A DNA stretch of 64,000 bases from Granulicella mallensis MP5ACTX8. GTDB lineage: Bacteria; Acidobacteriota; Terriglobia; Terriglobales; Acidobacteriaceae. Made by a program: the position numbers and the translations under genes. The stretch covers positions 3,038,001 through 3,102,000 of the forward strand of contig NC_016631.1 of the NCBI RefSeq assembly GCF_000178955.2, written 5' to 3'. Positions 1-8,730 of this stretch are shown piece after piece; the stretch's first letter is position 1; every line of letters starts with the position of its first letter. The notes beneath the pieces were generated by a model. It searched no databases. It was not told where the DNA came from and saw only the letters and a list, made by a program, of their open reading frames with translations.

Positions 1-1
1 T

Positions 2-2965
2 ATCAACGGTAATCTGCCATTTGACAGCATCCTGGCCGATGGCGCCACGACGACGCTGCCGAGCAGCGAAAACTCTGATGTCACGATCTTCGAAACGACG
101 GCAGAGGTGAAGATCAGCACCAACGGCTTCTCGGCCCAATATGGCCAAGGAGGCATTATTTACAACCAGATCACCAAAAGTGGTACGAATCAATTCCACG
201 GTGCGGCATACGAATATTTTGCCAATGACGCCCTGGATGCTTTTGCTTACCAGTTTGGTGCGACCGGCGTACAGCTCCCCCGATTGCGCTTCAATAACTT
301 CGGCTTTGCAGTGGGTGGGCCAGTCATCCGCAACAAAGTCTTCTTCTACTTCGACTTCGACAAAACCATTGACAACACAATCAATCGCAACTATGAAACA
401 CTTCCGCTTGCCCAGAATGCAGCCATAGCAAATGGCGACTTTACCGGTCCCGGCTTCCCTACTATCTACGACCCGACTACTCAGGTAATCCAGGCTACCG
501 GCTCCCACACGTATACACTCTCTCCCGGCTCCAAGGTCACTTCCGTTACTCAGCAGTGCCCGTGTGTGATTCGCCAGAGTTTTGCCGATGAGTATCACAA
601 TGGCAACCGTATTCCAGCTAACCTGATCAGCCCTGTATCTCAAAACTTCCAAAACCTCCTGAATACCCAGGCCACGAATGCGGTTTTACAGCAGGCTAAT
701 GTAGGCAGATCGCAGACGATTCAGGGGATCGTCACCAACAACTACGCTTTCGTCACTCCGGGCATCAATCCATTTACCAAATTTTTCGGTCGTCTGGATT
801 ATGACATCGCCGCCAATAATCGGTTCACGGCCTCGGTAACAGAAAGCGATAACCCTGGATATGATTTCGGCAGCACAGTTTGCCCCATCAATTGCGAAAG
901 CGAGGACGTCAGTCGGCACAATGCGCAGATCTCCGACGTCTGGAACCATAGTTCGACTTTTCTCAACGAAGCGCGCCTGGGCTTTACCGACCAGTTGAAC
1001 TTCTTTCTACCAGCGACCATCAACCAGGGCTATCCCGCCAAACTAGGGTATAAGCTCGCAAAGGTGGATCTACTACCGGGCTTCGGGCCAGGAAGCAACA
1101 TTTCAGGCTTCGGCAACGGCAATACCAGTCCGTTCATCTATAAAGAATTTGTCTACGATCCATCGGACGTAGTGACGCTGATTCGCGGGCGGCATGTCAT
1201 ACACTTTGGTGGCGAGTTCCTGATCAGCCTCTCGGACTCGACTCAGTACGGGTATGTCAATGCAGGCACCCCGGGCTTCAACGGCAACTACACGTCGCAG
1301 GGCGGACAGATTACGCAGGGGTCGGACACTGGTATCGGTAACGGCTTCAGTTACGCGGACTTCCTTCTTGGACAACTAAACAGTTTCAGCGCTAGCCAGA
1401 CACCGGAGTACGGTGCACGAACCAAGAGTCCGCAGTTATTCGTTCAGGATGACTGGAAGATTCGTCCCAACCTCACCATCAACCTGGGCCTGCGCTATCA
1501 AATTCACACTGGCTGGAGCGAAGTAAAGGGTAACGAGGCGACCTTCGATCCCACAGTGGTCAACCCCGCCAACAACAGCCTGGGAGCTATCTGGTATGGC
1601 TTCAGTAAAGCGAACGGACGCAATCAACTGATTGCGCCGAACTATAACATCTGGCTTCCGCGCGTAGGCGCCAGTTGGCAGCCTCTTCCGAATACGGTCA
1701 TCCGTGGCGGCTTCGGTGTCTATGCTTCTACCTTGAGTCTCGACACCTATGGTGCAGGCATGGGAGGCGCCTTCGGCAGTAGCGGCAATGTTGGCGACCT
1801 GACCAGCGGCATCTGCCCTGTTGCGCAGATCGACAGCGACGGCAGCGCGCCGGATACGACAGATCCCGGTTGCGGTGTAATCGCAAATGGCAAAAACTAC
1901 AATACGCTTTCCCCGAATGCTGCCTATGTCAATTCACCGACTACGCCGGATGCCCTCAATGGCCAGAGCGTAAATTACAACCAATACCATACGCCCTTGC
2001 CTGAAAATTTACAGTGGAACCTCGACGTACAGCGACAGCTTGGGCACGACTATTCGGTCGATGTCGCCTATGTCGGCAATCACGGATACCATTTGAGCTT
2101 TCCAGTAGACCTCAACCAGGTTCCTGAAAACCTGCTTGGGCCTAACGATCTTAACAACAAACCGTACCAGCTTTACCAGAGCGTAACTGGAAGCACGAAC
2201 AACGCCGTTTCGAACTATAACGCCCTCCAAGCTCAAGTGACTAAGCGCCTGAGAGACGGCTTTCAGTTCAATGTCAATTACACCTGGTCCCACTTTCTGG
2301 ACGATCTGGACTCTGCCGGGTTTGGCTCACGCGAAGGCTACCAAAACTACCAGAATGCCTTCAATCCTCACGATAACTACAGCAATGGAAACTTCGACAT
2401 CCGGAACATGCTAAAGGGACAGGTGATTTACCAGTTGCCCTTCGGCAAGGGCAAACTATTCCTGAATAACAACTTATTGCTCGATGAATTACTGGGCGGC
2501 TGGCAGGTGTCCAGTGTATGGGTGATTGAAGGAGGCAACCCAATCGGTATCACGACCGGCGGCAATAACAATTCAAATAACCAGTCGGGCAGCTTTACGC
2601 AGGAGGCGAATCGGGTTCCCGGCCAAAGTCTTCACTTGCCTGGCAGCACGAAGCAGCGCCTGAACGAGTATTACAACCTGAATGCTCTAACGCTCCCCGC
2701 TCCTTATACCTATGGCAACTTCCTAAGGAATACCGTTTACGGGCCCGGAGTCGTCAATGTTGCTGCCTCACTGGGCAAGACGTTCGATGTCTGGCCCCGC
2801 CGCGGAGTCAAGATGCTGTTCCGCGCCGATGCAGGAAACGTATTAAACCATCCCAGCTTCGGCCAGCCCGGAAACAACGCTATCGGACCAGGTGCGACTG
2901 CTAATATCACGAGTACAACGGTCGGCGGCAGACAGATCCAGCTCTACGGACGAGTCTCCTTCTAA
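2..2965 (+). CDS. TonB-dependent receptor, Oar-like (5' truncated by window edge)
   Basis: Outer-membrane beta-barrel receptor for energised import of a large ligand, probably an oligosaccharide or peptide. The reading frame is open from base 2, so the signal peptide, the carboxypeptidase-regulatory domain and the start of the plug lie outside the window. The visible N-terminus is the end of the plug: FSAQYGQGG followed by ITKSGTNQFHG, the phrase typical of acidobacterial Oar-like receptors. The rest is barrel, with repeated aromatic-rich strands such as FVQDDWKIRPNLTINLGLRY, and it ends in RVSF with a C-terminal aromatic as expected for Bam-dependent insertion. A strong terminator follows the stop codon. 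The ligand cannot be told from sequence, but the neighbour is a GH3 beta-glucosidase. Confidence 0.9.
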   Translation: MNGNLPFDSILADGATTTLPSSENSDVTIFETTAEVKISTNGFSAQYGQGGIIYNQITKSGTNQFHGAAYEYFANDALDAFAYQFGATGVQLPRLRFNNFGFAVGGPVIRNKVFFYFDFDKTIDNTINRNYETLPLAQNAAIANGDFTGPGFPTIYDPTTQVIQATGSHTYTLSPGSKVTSVTQQCPCVIRQSFADEYHNGNRIPANLISPVSQNFQNLLNTQATNAVLQQANVGRSQTIQGIVTNNYAFVTPGINPFTKFFGRLDYDIAANNRFTASVTESDNPGYDFGSTVCPINCESEDVSRHNAQISDVWNHSSTFLNEARLGFTDQLNFFLPATINQGYPAKLGYKLAKVDLLPGFGPGSNISGFGNGNTSPFIYKEFVYDPSDVVTLIRGRHVIHFGGEFLISLSDSTQYGYVNAGTPGFNGNYTSQGGQITQGSDTGIGNGFSYADFLLGQLNSFSASQTPEYGARTKSPQLFVQDDWKIRPNLTINLGLRYQIHTGWSEVKGNEATFDPTVVNPANNSLGAIWYGFSKANGRNQLIAPNYNIWLPRVGASWQPLPNTVIRGGFGVYASTLSLDTYGAGMGGAFGSSGNVGDLTSGICPVAQIDSDGSAPDTTDPGCGVIANGKNYNTLSPNAAYVNSPTTPDALNGQSVNYNQYHTPLPENLQWNLDVQRQLGHDYSVDVAYVGNHGYHLSFPVDLNQVPENLLGPNDLNNKPYQLYQSVTGSTNNAVSNYNALQAQVTKRLRDGFQFNVNYTWSHFLDDLDSAGFGSREGYQNYQNAFNPHDNYSNGNFDIRNMLKGQVIYQLPFGKGKLFLNNNLLLDELLGGWQVSSVWVIEGGNPIGITTGGNNNSNNQSGSFTQEANRVPGQSLHLPGSTKQRLNEYYNLNALTLPAPYTYGNFLRNTVYGPGVVNVAASLGKTFDVWPRRGVKMLFRADAGNVLNHPSFGQPGNNAIGPGATANITSTTVGGRQIQLYGRVSF

Positions 2966-2985
2966 TCGGCAACAGGCAACAAACG

Positions 2986-3019
2986 CAGGGGCGGTGCGAA
3001 AGCGCCGCCCCTGTTTCAT
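2986..3019 (+). terminator. Rho-independent terminator after the TonB receptor
   Basis: A 12-bp stem (2986-2997 with 3002-3013, one G-T pair) is closed by a GAAA tetraloop and followed by a T-rich tract. It separates the TonB receptor transcript from bglX. Confidence 0.8.
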
Positions 3020-3066
3020 TTCCACTAGCATTTGAAATATATTTTTCGTCGAAAAAATAGACAACG

Positions 3067-3082
3067 AGACAAACGTTTGTCT
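3067..3082. promoter_or_regulatory. Perfect 16-bp palindrome, LacI-family-like operator
   Basis: The sequence AGACAAACGTTTGTCT is a perfect palindrome with the central CG typical of LacI/GalR-family operators. It lies about 100 bp upstream of the bglX start, in an AT-rich stretch with a possible -35 (TTGAAA at 3032). A LacI-type repressor binding here would control bglX. No LacI gene is present in the window, so the regulator is inferred. Confidence 0.45.
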
Positions 3083-3183
3083 ACAATTGCGGTGCTGCTG
3101 AATCTCGAATTCCTCTAATTCATTGCGCTAAACGCCCTTTGCGAATACGCGACTGTTGTAATTTCCATTTCTGGAGATATACC

Positions 3184-5481
3184 GTGCGAACCTACGTTGC
3201 TCTTTCGACCCTTCTGCTGCTGGCTTCCCCGCTTCTTTTCACCACTCCGCACGCAGCTTACGCACAACGGCCAAATTCGACAGTTCGCACCGCTTCCGGG
3301 CAGGATGGCGAAGCGTTTGTAAACAGTCTGCTGGGCAAGATGACGCTGGAAGAGAAGATCGGGCAGATGAGCCAGGTAGCGCTCAACACAAAGCTCGACA
3401 CTCCAGCCGACGAGATGGCTCGTAAGGGACAGGTCGGATCATTCCTCTTCCTGACAGACGCGGCAGAGATTAACCGATTGCAGCATGTAGCTGTCGACCA
3501 GAGCAGGTTGCATATCCCCCTCCTCTTTGGCTTTGACGTGATTCACGGGTTTCGCACGATCTATCCTGTTCCGCTGGCGATGGCTGCGAGCTGGGATCCC
3601 GCCGTGGCGGAACGCGCACAGAGCATGGCCGCAAAAGAAGCCAGCGCCACGGGTGTTCAGTGGACCTTTGCTCCTATGGTTGACATAGCGCGCGATCCTC
3701 GCTGGGGACGCATCATGGAAGGAGCCGGTGAAGACCCGTTCCTTGGCTCGCGGATGGCTGAGGCGCAGGTGCGCGGCTTCCAGGGTGACTCTCTCGGGGC
3801 ACAGGATCACATCCTTGCCTGCGTCAAACACTTTGCAGGATACGGCGCAGCCTCAGGCGGCCGTGATTACGAAGAGTCAAACATCTCCGATGAGCAGCTT
3901 TGGAACGTCTACTTCCCTCCGTTCGAGGCAGCGATTCACGCGGGTGCGGGATCGCTGATGAGTGCGTACATGGACCTGAATGGCGTTCCCGCTACCGGCA
4001 ATCGCTATCTTTTGCACGATGTGCTGCGCGACGACTGGAAGTTTCAGGGCATGGTGGTGAGCGACTGGGAGTCGGTGATGAACCTGACCACCCATGGTTT
4101 TTCACGCGATGCCGGAGATGCCGCAGCTCGTGCCGTCAATGCTGGGGTGGATATGGAGATGACCAGCCATACCTTTCGCGACGGACTGCCGGCGGCGCTT
4201 CATCAGGGCCTTGTCACACAGGCGACCCTCGACGCAGCCGTGCGCCAGATTCTGTTGACGAAGTATCGGATGGGCTTGTTCCGGAATCCCTATGTCGACG
4301 TTTCCAAAACGGCTTCGCAGATGGTCACACCGGAGCAGCGCGAGGCTGCGCGGCAGGCGGCTACGCGCGCAGCGGTACTGCTGCGCAATGAAGGCAATCT
4401 TCTTCCCTTGAGCAAGCAATACAAGTCGATTGCTCTCATCGGTTCCCTCGCCGACTCCAAAGCAGACATCATGGGATCGTGGAGCCTCGCAGGCCATCCT
4501 TCCGACTCTGTCACTGTGCTCGAAGGCTTGAAAAAGCGGTTCAGTCCCGGTACGCAGGTTGAGTACACCAAGGGAGTTGAGATCGAACGTGAACAGACTT
4601 CTATCTTCGATGAACAGTTTTCAAGTCCAAAGCCAACACTGAAGACAGACGCAGAGCGAGACGCAGAGTTTCATCATGCGATCGATCTTGTTCGCCAATC
4701 CGATGTTGCTGTGCTCGTTCTTGGTGAGCTGCAAAGCATGAGTGGAGAGCGAGCTTCCCGGTCGAGTCTCGACCTGCCAGGCAAGCAGGAAGAGCTTCTT
4801 GAGGCTGCGGTCGCGACGGGCAAGCCTATCGTGCTTGTGTTGTTGAATGCCCGCCCACTGGATATCACCTGGGCATCCCAGCATGTCGCCGCCATTCTTG
4901 AAGCCTGGTATCCCGGAACGGAAGGCGGCGATGCGATTGCCGATCTGCTCTCCGGGGATGCGAACCCCGGCGGCAAGCTTCCCGTTGCGTGGCCTCGCAG
5001 TGTCGGTCAGATCCCCATCAACTACGCGCGTAACCTGACGCAGATTCCTAATGATCCGGATACGCGCTACTGGGATGGCTCCAGCGCGCCGCTCTATCCG
5101 TTCGGATATGGCCTCAGCTACTCGAGCTTTTCCATGACGAACCTTCACCTTGCTTCGAACTCGGTCCACGCTGGTTCAAAGCTCGAGGTTTCGGTTGATC
5201 TTCAAAACACGAGCTCGCGTGATGGCGATGAAGTGGTGCAGCTTTACACTCATCAGCGCGCCGGAAGTGCTTCGCGTCCGGTTCGTGAGCTGAAGGGCTT
5301 TCGTCGCGTTACCTTGAAGGCAGGTGAGAAGCGAACGGTTACGCTTGCACTCGACACGCACGATCTGGGGTTCTGGAGCCCTCAAACTCATCACTTGAGT
5401 ATGGAGCCCGGCGCGTTCGATCTATGGGTTGGACACGATTCCTCTGCCAGCGATCATGCTTCCTTCACGCTGCTTCCGTAA
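3184..5481 (+). CDS. bglX: Periplasmic beta-glucosidase, glycoside hydrolase family 3 (BglX-like)
   Basis: Hydrolyses terminal beta-linked glucose, and possibly xylose, from oligosaccharides in the periplasm. I chose the GTG at 3184 because GGAG sits 7 bases upstream and the protein then opens with a clear signal peptide (hydrophobic residues 5-22, probable cut after AYA at 27). An in-frame TTG at 3139 would add a charged extension. The product is 765 residues, the length of E. coli BglX. GH3 hallmarks are visible: KHFAGYG, the nucleophile in VVSDWE (Asp about 294), the second alpha/beta domain (LLRNEGNLLPL onward) and a C-terminal fibronectin-III-like domain (GDEVVQLY). The upstream palindrome suggests sugar-responsive repression. 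Exact substrate specificity is not readable. Confidence 0.93.
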   Translation: MRTYVALSTLLLLASPLLFTTPHAAYAQRPNSTVRTASGQDGEAFVNSLLGKMTLEEKIGQMSQVALNTKLDTPADEMARKGQVGSFLFLTDAAEINRLQHVAVDQSRLHIPLLFGFDVIHGFRTIYPVPLAMAASWDPAVAERAQSMAAKEASATGVQWTFAPMVDIARDPRWGRIMEGAGEDPFLGSRMAEAQVRGFQGDSLGAQDHILACVKHFAGYGAASGGRDYEESNISDEQLWNVYFPPFEAAIHAGAGSLMSAYMDLNGVPATGNRYLLHDVLRDDWKFQGMVVSDWESVMNLTTHGFSRDAGDAAARAVNAGVDMEMTSHTFRDGLPAALHQGLVTQATLDAAVRQILLTKYRMGLFRNPYVDVSKTASQMVTPEQREAARQAATRAAVLLRNEGNLLPLSKQYKSIALIGSLADSKADIMGSWSLAGHPSDSVTVLEGLKKRFSPGTQVEYTKGVEIEREQTSIFDEQFSSPKPTLKTDAERDAEFHHAIDLVRQSDVAVLVLGELQSMSGERASRSSLDLPGKQEELLEAAVATGKPIVLVLLNARPLDITWASQHVAAILEAWYPGTEGGDAIADLLSGDANPGGKLPVAWPRSVGQIPINYARNLTQIPNDPDTRYWDGSSAPLYPFGYGLSYSSFSMTNLHLASNSVHAGSKLEVSVDLQNTSSRDGDEVVQLYTHQRAGSASRPVRELKGFRRVTLKAGEKRTVTLALDTHDLGFWSPQTHHLSMEPGAFDLWVGHDSSASDHASFTLLP

Positions 5482-5548
5482 GTAGATTTGCGGTTGCAGT
5501 GTGAACACGCTCGGAACCTTTTGCGTGCGGAGTTCGTCCAACTCCCAT

Positions 5549-6517
5549 ATGAGAACGATCGCCCTCGAAGAGCACTTTGTTACCGAGTCTTTCCTCCGTG
5601 CCACAGGAGCCTACGGCAAAGATCTTCCCGCATACATGGAGGCGCTGCAGCCAAAGCTTCTCGATCTCGGAGCGGGACGTATCGCAGCCATGGACGAGGC
5701 TGCCGTCGATTTTCAGGTTCTCTCGCTGGCTGCCATGGGCTTTGACAGCCTGGACGCGGCCACAGCCAACGCACTCGCCCAGGACGTCAACGATGAATTG
5801 GCTGAAGCCGTGCGTGCTCACCCCAGCCGTCTCGGTGGCTTCGCCACACTCGCGTTGAAAGATCCTGATACCGCAGCAGTAGAACTTGAGCGTTGTGTCA
5901 CACAACTTGGTTTTCGTGGCGCTCTCGTCGATGGCACTACCGACGGCTTATTTCTGGACGATCCTCGCTTCCTTCCGGTCTTTGAGGCTGCAGCCCATCT
6001 CGGTGTTCCTGTCTATCTTCATCCTGCGCTGCCACCAGAGCCCGTTAAGAATGCGTACTTCTCAGGCCTCCCCGGTGAGCTTGGCCATCTGCTCTCAATT
6101 GCGGGCTGGGGTTGGCATGCGGAGACGGGGCTTCATACATTGCGGCTGATCCTCTCTGGCCTCTTTGACCGATTCCCCTCACTGCAACTCATCATCGGCC
6201 ATATGGGAGAGGGCTTGCCGTATGCGCTAGCCCGCTCCAGTGGGGTGCTCTCACAGGCAGCCCCCCATCTGCGCCAACCTGTGGCTGGATACTTCAAGTC
6301 CAACATCCACCTGACGACCAGCGGTTACTTCAGCCAGCCGCCTCTGCGTTGCGCAATGGATGTTGTCGGCATCGATCGCCTCATGTTCTCCATCGACTAT
6401 CCCTTCAGTCCCAATGGCCGCGGCCGTGCCTACCTGGATAGTCTGCAGGAGCTGCTTTCATCAGAAGATCTAGCCAAGCTCGTCCATCGAAATGCTGAGG
6501 CACTTCTTGGCTTGTAG
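5549..6517 (+). CDS. Amidohydrolase-2 family metal-dependent hydrolase/decarboxylase
   Basis: TIM-barrel enzyme of the ACMSD/gamma-resorcylate decarboxylase branch of the amidohydrolases (PF04909). The ATG at 5549 is preferred over a GTG at 5501 because the family starts exactly with IALEEHF. The expected metal ligands are visible: ExH in LEEHF (Glu7, His9), a His in VYLHPALPPE, His in IIGHMGEGLPY and the Asp in FSIDYPFS near the C-terminus. This set fits non-oxidative decarboxylation or hydrolysis of an aromatic acid. It starts 67 bp after bglX on the same strand with only a weak ribosome site, so it may be translated from the bglX transcript. The true substrate is unknown. Confidence 0.82.
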   Translation: MRTIALEEHFVTESFLRATGAYGKDLPAYMEALQPKLLDLGAGRIAAMDEAAVDFQVLSLAAMGFDSLDAATANALAQDVNDELAEAVRAHPSRLGGFATLALKDPDTAAVELERCVTQLGFRGALVDGTTDGLFLDDPRFLPVFEAAAHLGVPVYLHPALPPEPVKNAYFSGLPGELGHLLSIAGWGWHAETGLHTLRLILSGLFDRFPSLQLIIGHMGEGLPYALARSSGVLSQAAPHLRQPVAGYFKSNIHLTTSGYFSQPPLRCAMDVVGIDRLMFSIDYPFSPNGRGRAYLDSLQELLSSEDLAKLVHRNAEALLGL

Positions 6518-6539
6518 CGTTCAAGAAGTGTCTCAGCAT
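6492..6539 (+). terminator. 18-bp hairpin spanning the amidohydrolase stop codon
   Basis: Arms 6492-6509 and 6522-6539 match at 17 of 18 positions. The left arm lies in the last codons of the amidohydrolase gene, and the stop codon TAG is in the 12-base loop. There is no long T tract. It lies between convergent genes and may terminate both or protect the mRNA 3' end. Confidence 0.55.
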
Positions 6540-6575
6540 CCATCTTCATTCATCAATGCCTGAGGCTCTTCTGGA

Positions 6576-8402
6576 TCAACTTGCCGAGATAGGATCGAAG
6601 GGCTCTATTTTAAGATTGGCCCCTGGTGCAGGATCTCTTCTGATCGTTAGTGCCTGAAGTATGTCTGACTTTGTCACCATCCCTTCCAGCCGGCCCTCTT
6701 CTGAGAGCACCAGCAACATGGGTTGCTGGTGCTCCTGTGCAAGCAGCCGAAGGGCTTCCATCACATCGCACTCAGGAGAAATCGTTTGGGGTTCCATTTC
6801 GGTGATCTCCCTGACCGTTGTCGTACTCCATTTATCGACGGGGACCTGGGCTATCGACCAAAGGGCAACCGTTCCCAGAAGCTCCTGATCTTCAAAGACA
6901 GGAAATACCTCGTGGCGATGGTGCGGGGACAGGGTGCTGGCAAACTCACGGAGCGTCAAGGATGCCTGTACTGAAATCATCTGCGGCTGCATTACCTCGC
7001 GAACAAAGATGTCTCCCAGTTCCTGGATCTTTACCCCTTCATGCAGGCGTTGATCGCCCGAGGCAGAGGCATCTCCGGAGACCGCATAAGCCACGGCGGC
7101 TCCAATGAGAGCCGGGATGATGAAGGCATGACCACCCGTTGCTTCCGCCACAAAGACAACTGCAGCCAGAGGGGTCTTATACCCCGCCGAGATGAACGAG
7201 GCCATGCCTACGGCAGCGTACAGCCCAAGCGCAGGACTATGGACCACGGATTGGGCAAAGGCCGTTCCAATAGCTCCGCCCGTCAGAAAGAGGGGGACGA
7301 ACATGGCGCTGACGCCGCCAACGGCAAGGGTGAATAGCGTGGCGGCAAGTTTCAGCGCACTGAAGATAAGAAGCTCGCCGGAGCTATGGTGTTTGCCCAG
7401 AATCTCTCCTACAGCCTCGTAGTTTGGGCCGATAGGCATCAACGTACCGTGGTAGAGATGCAGGAAGAGGATGCCGCACAGCCCGGTCAAAAAACCTCCG
7501 ATGGCGAGTTTCAACCAATGTGGCAGCCCGTTCTTGACGAAGAAGGTCCGGGCGCGGCGAAAGGTCACCACAAAGGCCATGGCAATCAAGCCGATGATCA
7601 CGCCGAGCAATGCACACCAGACGATATCTTTCCCTGTGTACGACGATCCGCCGGCGAAGTTGAAGAGCGGTGTTCCACCGAGGAAGGAACTCATCGTTAC
7701 AAAAGAGACGACGGAGGCGATCAGAGAAGGGACCAGGGCCTCGTGCGCGAGATCATCCCGATAAGGCATCTCAAGGGCAAAGACAATACCTGTAAGTGGC
7801 GCGCGGAAGACAGCGGACATGCCGGCCGCCGCGCCGCAGATCAACATGATGCGGCGGTCTCTTGAATCCAGTCTCAACCGCCCCAGTTTCGTCCAGAGCC
7901 ACGACCCGATGGCGGCACCGCCATAGATACTTGGACCCTCCAGGGCAGCACTGCCACCGAATCCGACGGTCGTGACCGCCGCGAGCAGTTTCGGGAAGAA
8001 GGGGCGCATGTCGATATCGCCCTGATGCTCATGGTAGGAGCGGATAATCTCTTCGGTAGAGTGCTCGTCCGGATCGGGCGTAAGGTACTGCATGATCAGT
8101 CCGGTGATAGCAAAGCCCACAACCAGACTGGGAACGATGGCCCAGTGATGGCCCAGATAGTAAGCCATCACCGCAGGCCACATCTTGCCGAGAATGATGA
8201 CGGCAATCGCTGTGATGGCCAGGCCCGCGGTTACACCGATGATGGGGGCGATGATCAGCCACTTGATCAGGTCTCGCGAATAGATTACGCCCAGGTCTTC
8301 ATGGACCAAAGGCAAATACTTTCGTAGCAGCGGGTGCTGCAACACCCTGTCCATTTTTCTATGCGGCTTTGTTTGTGTCGTCTTCATTGAATTGTGTGAC
8401 AT
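6576..8402 (-). CDS. ClC-family chloride channel/transporter with C-terminal CBS pair
   Basis: Inner-membrane chloride channel or Cl-/H+ antiporter. About ten hydrophobic helices fill residues 45-445. The selectivity-filter segment GSAALEGPS (about 150-158) corresponds to the GxEGP motif and keeps the gating glutamate, and SAMFVP matches the second filter segment (GxFxP). Two CBS domains follow (about 470-600: VREVMQPQMIS and VREITEMEP, with GMVTKSDIL near the end), likely sensing adenine nucleotides or ionic strength. The 608-residue length fits prokaryotic ClC-CBS proteins. The start is uncertain: the first ATG has AAGGAA only one base upstream, and an ATG five codons later has better spacing. 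Single-gene unit. Confidence 0.9.
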   Translation of the reverse strand: MSHNSMKTTQTKPHRKMDRVLQHPLLRKYLPLVHEDLGVIYSRDLIKWLIIAPIIGVTAGLAITAIAVIILGKMWPAVMAYYLGHHWAIVPSLVVGFAITGLIMQYLTPDPDEHSTEEIIRSYHEHQGDIDMRPFFPKLLAAVTTVGFGGSAALEGPSIYGGAAIGSWLWTKLGRLRLDSRDRRIMLICGAAAGMSAVFRAPLTGIVFALEMPYRDDLAHEALVPSLIASVVSFVTMSSFLGGTPLFNFAGGSSYTGKDIVWCALLGVIIGLIAMAFVVTFRRARTFFVKNGLPHWLKLAIGGFLTGLCGILFLHLYHGTLMPIGPNYEAVGEILGKHHSSGELLIFSALKLAATLFTLAVGGVSAMFVPLFLTGGAIGTAFAQSVVHSPALGLYAAVGMASFISAGYKTPLAAVVFVAEATGGHAFIIPALIGAAVAYAVSGDASASGDQRLHEGVKIQELGDIFVREVMQPQMISVQASLTLREFASTLSPHHRHEVFPVFEDQELLGTVALWSIAQVPVDKWSTTTVREITEMEPQTISPECDVMEALRLLAQEHQQPMLLVLSEEGRLEGMVTKSDILQALTIRRDPAPGANLKIEPFDPISAS

Positions 8403-8413
8403 TTCCTTGCCGG

Positions 8414-8641
8414 TTATACGGCCGTGTTTATCCGCAGAAGGAGTCTGGCTGCCTTCTCACTGAAGCGAAGGAACTTCCGCAGGCTGTAATGAGACATTGC
8501 GAGTTCTCGAATAACGGCTGATGGTATCTCTTCGGTTGACGCTGGATTGAGATGTGCCCGCTGCATCTCTAGATTATATCGCATTACGACCAATTGAGAC
8601 CCTGCAATGTTGGTAGTCAGGCCTGAAACGGGGGTAGCCAT
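8414..8641 (-). CDS. Possible small hypothetical protein upstream of the ClC gene
   Basis: An open frame of 75 residues from the ATG at 8641, immediately after a strong terminator hairpin, and ending 11 bp before the ClC start. It has an uncharged N-terminal part, then a basic, Leu-rich C-terminal half (HYSLRKFLRFSEKAARLLL). I recognise no domain and see no clear ribosome site. The rest of the 8403-8730 interval holds only the terminator and the presumed ClC promoter. It may be spurious. Confidence 0.2.
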   Translation of the reverse strand: MATPVSGLTTNIAGSQLVVMRYNLEMQRAHLNPASTEEIPSAVIRELAMSHYSLRKFLRFSEKAARLLLRINTAV

Positions 8642-8679
8642 AAAGAAGAGGTCAGGCCCGCAGGCCTGACCTCTTCTTT
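8642..8679 (-). terminator. Strong hairpin terminator downstream of the debranching-type hydrolase
   Basis: A perfect 17-bp stem (8642-8658 with 8663-8679) with a 4-base loop. Both flanks are A/T-rich, so it can act in both directions. It lies about 50 bp past the stop of the 8731-11253 gene. Confidence 0.8.
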
Positions 8680-8730
8680 TATGCACGAAGCATTCCGTTT
8701 AGGGATGACGGCCAGCAAGGGCCGACGGCA

